Part shown: piece after piece, positions 1 to 7,226 of the stretch
Position numbering within the stretch: position 1 is the stretch's first letter
How the letters are laid out: each line of letters opens with the position of its first letter
Origin: an uncultured Desulfovibrio sp.
GTDB taxonomy: Bacteria; Desulfobacterota; Desulfovibrionia; Desulfovibrionales; Desulfovibrionaceae
Length of the DNA: 20,723 nt
Direction of reading: 5' to 3'
NCBI GenBank assembly: GCA_946490455.1
Contig: CAMLXE010000004.1
Location: forward strand, 1-20,723
Position numbers and translations under genes: made by a program
The notes under the pieces: model-generated
The model's database searches: none
Seen by the model: the letters and a program-made list of their open reading frames with translations, nothing else
What the model was told of the DNA's origin: nothing

Positions 1-6
1 GGAACG

Positions 7-864
7 TTAGAAGCGCCCGGCCATGGCCCTCAGACGCGCCACACGATCATTGATGTCGGGATGGGTGCTGAACAGTCTGGCCATCCCACCTCCAAACAGA
101 GGGGCAACAATAAACATTTCCGCCGTGGTGGCATTCCCACTCTGCATGGGAATACGCTGGTTCCAGTTCTGGAGCTTCTCCAGAGCCGAGGCCAGTGCAA
201 GCGGCTGACCACAGAATTGGGCTCCCGTAGCGTCGGCCAGATATTCCCGTGACCGGGAAATGGCAAACTGAATCAATGAAGCCGCAATGGGAGCGAGGAT
301 GGCCAGCATGAGAGCCATCAGAGGATTGGACCCTTCACCATCCTCATCATTTCGCCCTATACCGAAAATGGCCGCGAACTGCATGAAGTTGGCAATGGAT
401 ACAATGGTGGATGCCATCACTCCGGCAACCGTCTGGATAAGGATATCGCGATTGGCGATATGGGCCATCTCATGAGCGAGTACACCCTTCAGTTCTTCGG
501 GAGAAAGAAGGCGTACTATCCCCTCTGTCACGGCAATAACACTATGGTCAGGATCACGTCCTGTAGCAAAGGCATTCGGAGCCTGTTCCGGCACCACACA
601 GATACGCGGCATGGGTACCCCAGCCTGTGCGGCAAGATCGCGTACCATGGCATGGATCATGGGAGCTTCGGATTCTGAAAGTTCGCGAGCATTATACATG
701 CGCAGAACAATCTTGTCCGAATACCAATAGCTGCCCACATTCATCAGCAGAGCCAGCCCGAAAGCAATGACAATACCCGTCTTGCCACCGAGGAAGCCGC
801 CCAGCACGATAATCAACGCGGAAAGCAGCGCAAGCAACATGAACGTTTTCAGTTGGCTGGTCAC
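7..864 (-). CDS. htpX: HtpX-type membrane zinc metalloprotease
   Basis: This is an inner-membrane M48 metallopeptidase; the family degrades misfolded membrane proteins together with FtsH. The zinc-binding HEMAH (HExxH) motif lies at residues 131-135. Hydrophobic segments cover about residues 8-25 and 30-46 before the catalytic part and about 145-165 and 180-200 after it, the usual HtpX topology. The SREYLADATGA segment supplies the third zinc ligand region. Its 285 residues are close to E. coli HtpX (about 293). I keep the GTG start because AAGGAG lies 10 nt upstream; an ATG eight codons inside lacks such a site. It is monocistronic as far as visible, with a strong promoter about 80 nt upstream. 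Only 6 bases follow the stop in this window, so its terminator is not visible. Confidence 0.96.
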   Translation of the reverse strand: MTSQLKTFMLLALLSALIIVLGGFLGGKTGIVIAFGLALLMNVGSYWYSDKIVLRMYNARELSESEAPMIHAMVRDLAAQAGVPMPRICVVPEQAPNAFATGRDPDHSVIAVTEGIVRLLSPEELKGVLAHEMAHIANRDILIQTVAGVMASTIVSIANFMQFAAIFGIGRNDEDGEGSNPLMALMLAILAPIAASLIQFAISRSREYLADATGAQFCGQPLALASALEKLQNWNQRIPMQSGNATTAEMFIVAPLFGGGMARLFSTHPDINDRVARLRAMAGRF

Positions 865-943
865 TTTCTATTTTCTCCTTGAGGATTAAGAGGGCAGGTG
901 GTTCCCGGAAATCGGACTGTACCGTATCCTTGCCCTATTTTTC

Positions 944-972
944 ATTATAGGATCGAGATGTCGCTTTGGCAA
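944..972 (-). promoter_or_regulatory. sigma70-like promoter of htpX
   Basis: Read on the minus strand this is TTGCCA, a 17-nt spacer, then a perfect TATAAT. Transcription would begin near position 937, giving a leader of about 70 nt before the htpX GTG. It is the best consensus promoter I found in the window. It is not the classical sigma32 heat-shock type, which would be CTTGAA...CCCCAT-like. Confidence 0.7.
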
Positions 973-1051
973 GGGAACAGGTCTCATGTATTCCTTTCCT
1001 TGCCGGATTGTCACCATCCGAAAAACCCGCAGTTCTTGCTGTCGGTCCTGG

Positions 1052-1067
1052 GGGGAAGGGGTTCCCC
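1052..1067 (+). other. G-rich leader hairpin ahead of the hydantoinase-type gene
   Basis: GGGGAA pairs with TTCCCC across a GGGG loop, 75 bases before the GTG start of the downstream gene. No plus-strand gene precedes it in this window and no uninterrupted T-run follows, so it is not a plain terminator. It may be a leader structure or an attenuator-like element. Confidence 0.4.
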
Positions 1068-1102
1068 TGCCTTTCCATTTGGGTTACCGTTTCTCCATTC
1101 AT

Positions 1103-1114
1103 GTCAACGTTGAC
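1103..1114. promoter_or_regulatory. perfect 12-bp palindrome, possible operator
   Basis: GTCAACGTTGAC is a perfect dyad with no spacer, 28 nt before the GTG start of the hydantoinase-type gene and just ahead of its GGAGG site. Its size and position suit a dimeric repressor, but no regulator gene is adjacent and no known operator is assigned. Confidence 0.35.
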
Positions 1115-1141
1115 TCATCGGGCAGTCAGCCGGAGGTTCCT

Positions 1142-2869
1142 GTGAATTCCGAACAATCCACTCCTTCCATCTCCCGCACCGTTCTCGGTCTTGACATGGG
1201 CGGTACCCATACCGATGCCGTCATTCTGGTTGACGGCCGGCTGGCAGCTGCCGTGAAGGTACCTACCGACCATGCTGATCTGCTGGCCTCTACCAAAGAA
1301 GCTCTGCAGAAGCTTTTTGCCAAAAGTGGCATTCATCCTTCTGCCATACGGCGCGCCACCTTTGGCACGACCCTGGCCGTGAATGCTGTCGTCCAAAATG
1401 CCTGTGCTCCGGTGGGACTCCTTGTCAGTGCAGGACCAGGCATCAACCCGGCATGGTTTTCCCTCGGCGACCATGCGGTGGTCATTCCCGGAGGAATTAA
1501 CCATCGAGGAACAGAAATAGCCCCCTTGGATCAGGATGCCATATATAAAACCGTAACACGCTGGAAAAACGAAGGGATCAAGAATTTTGCCTGCGTCTCC
1601 AAATTTTCGACCCGAAATCCCGCGCATGAAGACGCCATGGAAAAGGTTATCAGGGATATCTTTTCCAATGACGAAAATCCTGTCATCTCCACGGGGCACA
1701 GACTTTCTGGAAGTCTGAACTTTCCCCGCCGCATTGCCACGGCCTACTGGAATGCGGCTGTGTGGTCCCTGCATGGTCGATTTGCTGATGCCGTGGAAGC
1801 AAGCCTGTATGAAATGGGAATCCAGGCTCCTGCCTGTCTGCTCAAGGCAGATGGTGGTGCCATTCCTCTTGCCAGTTCTCGCACGGCTCCCGTCGAGGCT
1901 CTGCTTTCCGGTCCTGCTGCCAGTGTTATGGGTATTCTCGCGCTCATGCCCTTCCATATGGCCACCGAAGACCTTCTCATTCTGGATATGGGAGGAACAA
2001 CCACAGATATTGCTCTTCTTGCGCATGGTCAGCCATTGCTGGCGCCTCGAAATCTGGTCATCAATGGCCGCTCCACGCTGGTGCGCGCGCTCCAGTCCGT
2101 ATCCATCGGTCTTGGAGGAGATTCTCTGCTGACTGTGAACGAAGGCTGCCCGGACGTTGGGCCGTTGCGCAAGGGACCGGCTGCAGCTTTTGGAGGTGCG
2201 GAACCAACCTTCCTTGATGCCCTCAATCTTCTGGGGCACGCGCAGGCAGGTGATTGTCAGGCATCCCGCAATCAGCTGACCGAACTGGCAGCCCAGGCCG
2301 GATTTGAACCTCTGGAGCTGGCCAATCAGATTCTGGAAAAAGCCAGATACAAGATTGCAGACGCCGTACAGAAACTGCTCCATGAAGTGAACAGCCAGCC
2401 CGTCTATACACTGGCAGCCCTGCTCGAAGATCGCCGCATCATGCCATCCCGGGCCATTCTGGTAGGTGGTCCGGCTCAGGCGGTAGCGCCGCTGCTTGGT
2501 GAAGCTCTCGGGATTCCTGTATCTCCCCTTTCCGACCCCGAACTCGGCCCCATAACCAATGCCATTGGAGCAGCACTCGCCCGCACCACAGCCAGCCTGG
2601 AACTTTTTGCGGATACGGCTTCCGGAAATCTGCTTGTTCCGAGCCTTGGAATAAAGCGAAGCATCTCACGACGCTATTCCCTGGACGAGGCCTGTACCGA
2701 AGCCTGCTCCCTTCTTCGCGAACAGACTCTGGCCGCAGCTCCGGATTCCGGAGAACCACTTATTGACGTGGTGGAGGCACAGGCCTTCGCGACGCTTGAC
2801 GATTATGGTCGTGGAGGACGGGATCTTCGCGTACGCTGTCAGCTCCGCCCCGGTGTGAACAGGATATGA
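1142..2869 (+). CDS. Hydantoinase/oxoprolinase (HyuA)-family ATP-dependent protein, stand-alone
   Basis: HyuA-family enzymes use ATP to open cyclic amides such as hydantoins or 5-oxoproline; related subunits serve in acetone carboxylases. The actin-like ATPase fold shows in a phosphate-1 motif LGLDMGGTHTD (residues 15-25), FGTTLAVNA (74-82), LKADGG (234-239), SGPAAS (256-261) and phosphate-2 LILDMGGTTTD (279-289). The 575 residues are shorter than typical HyuA (about 680-720). The partner subunit HyuB, usually adjacent, is absent here. GTG at 1142 is chosen because GGAGG sits 5 nt upstream; the open frame runs further upstream but encodes non-conserved sequence. Substrate cannot be named: hydantoinase, 5-oxoprolinase or a different activation reaction are all possible. 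Confidence 0.85.
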   Translation: MNSEQSTPSISRTVLGLDMGGTHTDAVILVDGRLAAAVKVPTDHADLLASTKEALQKLFAKSGIHPSAIRRATFGTTLAVNAVVQNACAPVGLLVSAGPGINPAWFSLGDHAVVIPGGINHRGTEIAPLDQDAIYKTVTRWKNEGIKNFACVSKFSTRNPAHEDAMEKVIRDIFSNDENPVISTGHRLSGSLNFPRRIATAYWNAAVWSLHGRFADAVEASLYEMGIQAPACLLKADGGAIPLASSRTAPVEALLSGPAASVMGILALMPFHMATEDLLILDMGGTTTDIALLAHGQPLLAPRNLVINGRSTLVRALQSVSIGLGGDSLLTVNEGCPDVGPLRKGPAAAFGGAEPTFLDALNLLGHAQAGDCQASRNQLTELAAQAGFEPLELANQILEKARYKIADAVQKLLHEVNSQPVYTLAALLEDRRIMPSRAILVGGPAQAVAPLLGEALGIPVSPLSDPELGPITNAIGAALARTTASLELFADTASGNLLVPSLGIKRSISRRYSLDEACTEACSLLREQTLAAAPDSGEPLIDVVEAQAFATLDDYGRGGRDLRVRCQLRPGVNRI

Positions 2870-2940
2870 GCGGCTGAGAACAGCTCTCATTTCATACCGT
2901 ACTCATTGTAAAAACATATCAAACTCTGCCAGATGGTCCA

Positions 2941-2963
2941 GAGGAACTCCATTGGAGTTCCTC
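2941..2963 (+). repeat. perfect 10-bp inverted repeat with 3-nt loop
   Basis: GAGGAACTCC and GGAGTTCCTC flank ATT, 71 bases past the hydantoinase-type stop and 70 before the DUF805 start. The stem suits a terminator, but the following bases (CTGCCTTGCTGG) contain no T-run. It may be a weak or Rho-assisted terminator, an mRNA-stabilising hairpin or a protein-binding site. Confidence 0.55.
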
Positions 2964-3033
2964 CTGCCTTGCTGGCTGACTCATTCGTTCAGGCAGCAGG
3001 CAGACGTCTGTCCACAACGCAGGAAACAGAAAC

Positions 3034-4143
3034 ATGTTCAGCCATTATGTACGACTTTGCCTCACAAGAAAATATGCGGACTTTCACAGCCGAGCCTCTC
3101 GCGTCGAATATCTGTGTTTCATCGGCATGAGCTTCATGCTGCATTCCCTGATCATGTATCTGGAACTTGCAGTCCAGTTTTTCGTGGGCCCTCAACCTGT
3201 CTTCTCAGAGATTTTTATCTGGCTGCGTGGGCTGCTTTACCTGTTCCTTATCGTTCCCGCTGCTGCCGTCCATGCCAGACGTATTCATGATACAGGAAAA
3301 ACAGCTGGCTACCTGATTGTACTGCTGATTCTTGGTATCCTTCCGAATCTGTTTCTCCTCATCAGCATTCTGAAAAATACCTTCCTGGAGTTTATTACTG
3401 CTTCCATGCTGGCAGAATATATTTATGCATTGTTCTTTACATGGCTCGAGCATGGATTTCTGACCATTCTCACGGTTCTGACAAACATGCTCTTTGAAAT
3501 GGTCATCCGCGACGGTATGGATGACATGACATTGCTCTCCTACGGAACATGGTTCGCAACACTCCTTTTTATTATGAGTGGACTTACCGTTCTTATGCTA
3601 CGCCCCGGGACACGGGGAGAAAACCGTTTTGGACCAGAGCCGGAAAAAATCCCTGATATGGGAAAGGGTATTGTCTTTGCCGTATCCAACTGCCTTCTTC
3701 ATGGGTATGCCCGCTTCTCCGGACGGGCAACCCGTTCCGAATACTGGTGGTTCGTCCTTGCAAGCACACTGACTGTCGGCTCCATCAGCTTTTTCAGAAT
3801 ATCTGCCTATTTCCCGTATGAACCGTACCCGCTCCTCCTTCTTATTGCGCTGCTTCCCCAGCTGCCCATACTGATTCCGGGGCTGGCTGTTCTGATTCGT
3901 CGTCTGCATGATCGGGGGAAAGGCATTCTGTGGTTCCTTGGACTGCTTGTCATTCACCTCATTCTGACATTTCTTGCCTTTTTCATTCTCTATGAAAGCT
4001 ATGCTGCCAGACCGGCCGTCATTCTTTCGCTCTGCCTCATGTTGCTCATGCCGGCGATTCTTCTGCTGAATCTGATTCTTCCGGGAACAAAGGAGGCAAA
4101 CAGGTATGGCCCCGTACCGTGGAAAGGAGAACTTTCTGACTGA
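3034..4143 (+). CDS. Integral membrane protein with two tandem DUF805 domains
   Basis: This is a membrane protein of unknown function. The DUF805 signature occurs twice. Unit 1 has FHSRASRVEY (residues 17-26), ARRIHDTGK (81-89) and GTRGENRFGP (192-201). Unit 2 has YARFSGRATRSEYWWF (225-240), IRRLHDRGK (288-296) and GTKEANRYGP (351-360). Each unit has several hydrophobic segments, with an additional hydrophobic stretch (about 98-185) in unit 1. Usual DUF805 proteins have one unit of about 110-150 residues, so 369 residues fits a fused duplication. The unit-2 motifs are closer to consensus than the unit-1 motifs. ATG at 3034 is preceded by a weak AGGA about 10 nt away. It appears monocistronic. 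Confidence 0.88.
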   Translation: MFSHYVRLCLTRKYADFHSRASRVEYLCFIGMSFMLHSLIMYLELAVQFFVGPQPVFSEIFIWLRGLLYLFLIVPAAAVHARRIHDTGKTAGYLIVLLILGILPNLFLLISILKNTFLEFITASMLAEYIYALFFTWLEHGFLTILTVLTNMLFEMVIRDGMDDMTLLSYGTWFATLLFIMSGLTVLMLRPGTRGENRFGPEPEKIPDMGKGIVFAVSNCLLHGYARFSGRATRSEYWWFVLASTLTVGSISFFRISAYFPYEPYPLLLLIALLPQLPILIPGLAVLIRRLHDRGKGILWFLGLLVIHLILTFLAFFILYESYAARPAVILSLCLMLLMPAILLLNLILPGTKEANRYGPVPWKGELSD

Positions 4144-4650
4144 AAAGACCTTGTGGAAAGGTATGCAGCCCCAAATATCGAAAGCCTCTCTTCTGTTCGC
4201 CGTACCATACAGCACACACAAGCGAGGCAGGCATCGTCATATGGCCCAAAGCATACGATGCCTACAGAATCGTTTTCTAAAAAATCTTGTAATACCAATT
4301 AGATACAATTCTCATACACCTGAAGATCATATTTATCGGGAAGCACGCACTTCCACCTGATCTGCGGGGAAAGGCTTCTCCGGGAGTCTTGCCTGCTCTT
4401 CTGAATTGAAAAGATGGAGGCTCTCTCTGCCACGGATTGTTCGCCTCTGAGCATCTTGCTCAATGGCATCCGCCTTCACTAAGGGATTTTGCTGACTGCC
4501 CCCCCAAACTCTCACCCTTAACAGGGGAACAAGACCGTCAAAGACAGCCTCTGGTCCTGCACTTCCGGCACATACAATGAGGGAGGGTGTATCTGCTGAA
4601 AGCTGAAAATAGAAAATCAGCTGTGGACAGTCCCCGAAAACGGGATATCG
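4144..4650. other. 507-bp convergent intergenic region, no supported gene
   Basis: It lies between the ends of the DUF805 gene (+) and the CofD-like gene (-). The segment around 4260-4340 is visibly AT-richer than its neighbours. A 60-codon frame on the minus strand (4333-4515, GTG start) does not overlap a gene and has a charged, soluble-looking composition, but AAGG abuts its GTG with no proper spacing and I recognise no family. A plus-strand 84-codon frame (4106-4360) starts inside the DUF805 gene and looks spurious. I found no tRNA and no convincing terminator for either convergent gene. It could hold a decayed gene or a small RNA. Confidence 0.5.
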
Positions 4651-5802
4651 CTACATACAGGCTGTCGTTCCCGGCCTTCCGGCCAGAAGCATCAGTTCCC
4701 GGCATACTCTGTCTGCATCCAGATAGGGAGGTTCCACCACAAGCTCCGACCTGCGGACACGAATACCGTGCTTTCGAAGCCAGTCTTCAGGAATACCGCC
4801 TGGATAGCGCGCATCATCGACATCAGCGAGCAGATAATTCAGAGCTTTTGCCGGTTCGTCCTCAGCACCCGCAAGATGCAGGAGATAGGCGACCTGATCC
4901 TGCACAGAAAGACCAAACAGTTCAGGATCACAGCCCAGATTGGGAATAAAGACTTTTGGACAGGACGCTGTGCGTATGGCGAGGCTCACCCCATCGGGAA
5001 GGAGATTGGCCATGACCGACGAAAAAAAACTGCCCACAGGGTAACAAAGCAGATCGGCCGACCGGATGGTTTCCTCCAGCCGTGGGCGAATGCGGACGCT
5101 GATGGGTCTTGCATCATTCAGAGATGCACTCAGCCACAGCTTACGAATGGGAGATGTGATGGCTGAAGCTGTCTTCCCCGTAAACTGATGCTGTCCCACG
5201 ATAATCTCCCCATTTTCCAGCTCCACGCACAGATGTGCACAGGCATTGACCACAGGTTTGACAATACCTCTGGCATGGACCAGACGGGAAAAAAGGGTGG
5301 CAACGGGTTCCAGCTGTCTGGCGTGTTCCAGATAGCCGGCAGCAAGCGCGAGGTTACCGATACTTGCCCCTGAAAGATTCATGATTTCAGGAAGAAGACT
5401 GTAAAAGACACCCAGCTGATGTATGGCAGCCGTACGCAGAGGTTCCGGTACCGCCATAGCCAGAGGATGTGTTCCGGCAACCAGAGATTCCAGTTCATGG
5501 CGAAGTTCGGCAGCACTGGCGTCAAGAGGCAGCCTGTAGGCAAAGAGTTCCGTTATTTCCGCGTGTCCCGGAAGCTCAGAATCGGCCAGAGCAAGGATTC
5601 TGGCCCGAACATCTCCAACAGCGGGCATATTGAAGACACGGCGCAGTTCCGCCGAGCTTCCTCCAGAATCAAACGTGGTAATGACATGTACAGCATTCCG
5701 TGTGTACTGTGTCAGCGACGCCGCTATGGGAGCAAGGGCTGTGCCACCGCTGAAAAAAAGAATGCATGGCTCTTCTGAAGAAAAACAGGTGGCTTCACTC
5801 AC
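4651..5802 (-). CDS. CofD/YvcK-like protein (GAK-system CofD-related type)
   Basis: CofD transfers a phospholactyl group to the F420 precursor Fo; YvcK relatives bind UDP-sugars. This 383-aa protein shares the fold signature: FFSGGT (residues 16-21), ITTFDSGGSS (41-50), MPAVGD (59-64), SGASIGN (144-150) and YPVGSFFSS (254-262) followed by NLLPDGV. The wording is closest to what I recall of the NCBIfam family named CofD-related protein, GAK system, rather than true CofD or YvcK. No ATP-grasp or HprK-like kinase, the partners implied by that name, occurs nearby. GTG at 5802 is chosen because GGAGG lies 6 nt upstream and it overlaps the preceding gene by 8 nt (GTGAGTGA), implying translational coupling; the longer frame encodes non-homologous sequence inside the neighbour. 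Substrate unknown. Confidence 0.82.
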   Translation of the reverse strand: MSEATCFSSEEPCILFFSGGTALAPIAASLTQYTRNAVHVITTFDSGGSSAELRRVFNMPAVGDVRARILALADSELPGHAEITELFAYRLPLDASAAELRHELESLVAGTHPLAMAVPEPLRTAAIHQLGVFYSLLPEIMNLSGASIGNLALAAGYLEHARQLEPVATLFSRLVHARGIVKPVVNACAHLCVELENGEIIVGQHQFTGKTASAITSPIRKLWLSASLNDARPISVRIRPRLEETIRSADLLCYPVGSFFSSVMANLLPDGVSLAIRTASCPKVFIPNLGCDPELFGLSVQDQVAYLLHLAGAEDEPAKALNYLLADVDDARYPGGIPEDWLRKHGIRVRRSELVVEPPYLDADRVCRELMLLAGRPGTTACM

Positions 5803-7105
5803 TCCGTGCCTCCAAGTGTCTTGCTCCAAGATTACAGAACAGCAGAGAGTCCGCAACCTCCAGCAACGCCTTATACAGACCACCGCCCTGCATGGCAGAG
5901 CCAAAGAGAGCCAGACGCTGACCTTCCAGGACAGATCTGGGAACGGCTTCCGGCATGATCGTCGCCAGTCGCTGTCCCAGCAACAGGCTTTCAACACCCT
6001 GCCGGAACAGGGAAAAATCAACGGCGAACTGCTCTCTCCTGCCACGCCAGAACGCTCTGGCTGCATCCGTCGGTGCAGTGCCTGTCAGCACACACAGCGT
6101 CATGAGCAATGTATTCAAACCTGCTCCCGGCACTCGTGCACGCCATCCGATAAGCCACGGTGCACGCTCGAACAGCAACCCGTGTTCCAGCCCCAGACTG
6201 ACAAGCTCCCGTACCCCGCTTCTGGCTTCCAGCAGAACAGGATCATCCCAGACAACAGGCATTTCGACCGGACTCCAGTCCGGAACCACATTCGCACGGG
6301 GGGCCTCCCCCGACAGACGGCAGACTAGATGGGCGAACCAGCGGTTGGCATCTGCCGACCCCGGAGTTTCCAGATGACTGTAGCTCAACGTATAGGACCC
6401 CTTGCCAAAGGATCCGTGCAGGATACAGGGATGTCCTCCAAGAAATTCCGGTACCAGAGAGACGCCGTGCAGTTCCTTCCACTGCTCAAGTACTTCCGAA
6501 GAAAGACTCGCTAAGGGCAGGTCAGCTATGCAGAGATCTGGGGGACAGGCTTGCGGATTTTCTCCTGCATACCGGGCAAGGACAGTAACACCATCAGCTT
6601 CAGGAGGCCTGTCTCCCGGAGCCGCAAACCGTCCAGGCCACCAGATGGGGATACTGGGCTCTTCCTCAGCAAGATTTTCCGGAACAAGGGGATGCCCGTG
6701 AAGAAGGCGTACCCTTACATGACCAGAAACGAAATGCTGAATCCATTCCGTAATTTCTGCCCTGTGCCATGGACAGAGACCAAGACCCGAACCTGTTTCC
6801 GCCGTCCGGGCCGGTCTGTCTTCGTCAGAAAGCCCGAGCCCCGCACCGCCGCAAAAGCCAAGGTAATGCCCGCCTGCGCCTACCCAGTCGCAGATGGCCC
6901 GCCGTCCGGCTTCACCCAATGCACGGGATTTTTGTCGGGCTGTCCCGCCGGGGACGATAAGCAGGGAAGTCTTGTCAGAAAGCGCTCCCTGGGCTATTTC
7001 TTTGGCTTTGACCAGATGGTACGGAAGTCCAAACGCTTCGGCAGCCCGCCACACAAGCAGGCCCCAAAGCGGAGAGGCATCCCAAAAAATGGCAATTCGA
7101 GTCAT
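5795..7105 (-). CDS. BPL_N-type class-I glutamine-amidotransferase-like protein
   Basis: The N-terminal half looks like the domain called biotin-protein ligase N-terminal (BPL_N), a class-I glutamine-amidotransferase-like fold. Visible are IAIFWD at the start, LIVPGGT (residues 49-55), a nucleophile-elbow-like GFCGGAG with Cys85, and GKGSYTLSYSHLET with His244 and Glu246. The Cys plus His-x-Glu arrangement is that of a GATase1 triad. There is no biotin ligase catalytic domain. Residues from about 271 to 436 form a second, probably helical region that I do not recognise. ATG at 7105 with GAAGGA upstream is preferred over a start seven codons earlier. It is the first gene of a coupled pair with the CofD-like gene and divergent from valS. 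It may hydrolyse an amide or bind a ligand; no substrate can be assigned. Confidence 0.75.
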   Translation of the reverse strand: MTRIAIFWDASPLWGLLVWRAAEAFGLPYHLVKAKEIAQGALSDKTSLLIVPGGTARQKSRALGEAGRRAICDWVGAGGHYLGFCGGAGLGLSDEDRPARTAETGSGLGLCPWHRAEITEWIQHFVSGHVRVRLLHGHPLVPENLAEEEPSIPIWWPGRFAAPGDRPPEADGVTVLARYAGENPQACPPDLCIADLPLASLSSEVLEQWKELHGVSLVPEFLGGHPCILHGSFGKGSYTLSYSHLETPGSADANRWFAHLVCRLSGEAPRANVVPDWSPVEMPVVWDDPVLLEARSGVRELVSLGLEHGLLFERAPWLIGWRARVPGAGLNTLLMTLCVLTGTAPTDAARAFWRGRREQFAVDFSLFRQGVESLLLGQRLATIMPEAVPRSVLEGQRLALFGSAMQGGGLYKALLEVADSLLFCNLGARHLEARSE

Positions 7106-7226
7106 GGTTCCTTCTGCATAGAACAACCGGACGCCGATGACAACAAAAGAATCTGCGGAACAGGTCCATGGTACACTGGCGTACCGGATGAATCAGCCGC
7201 GGGAATCACTCTACTGGAGCATTTTC

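Noticed and set aside
4637..4640. CCCG-AAAA-CGGG mini-hairpin after the CofD-like gene
   Set aside because: Four pairs only and no U-tract; not a credible terminator.
7106..7226. Promoters in the valS/amidotransferase-like divergent gap
   Set aside because: Best candidates match only three of six bases in each box; not supportable by eye.
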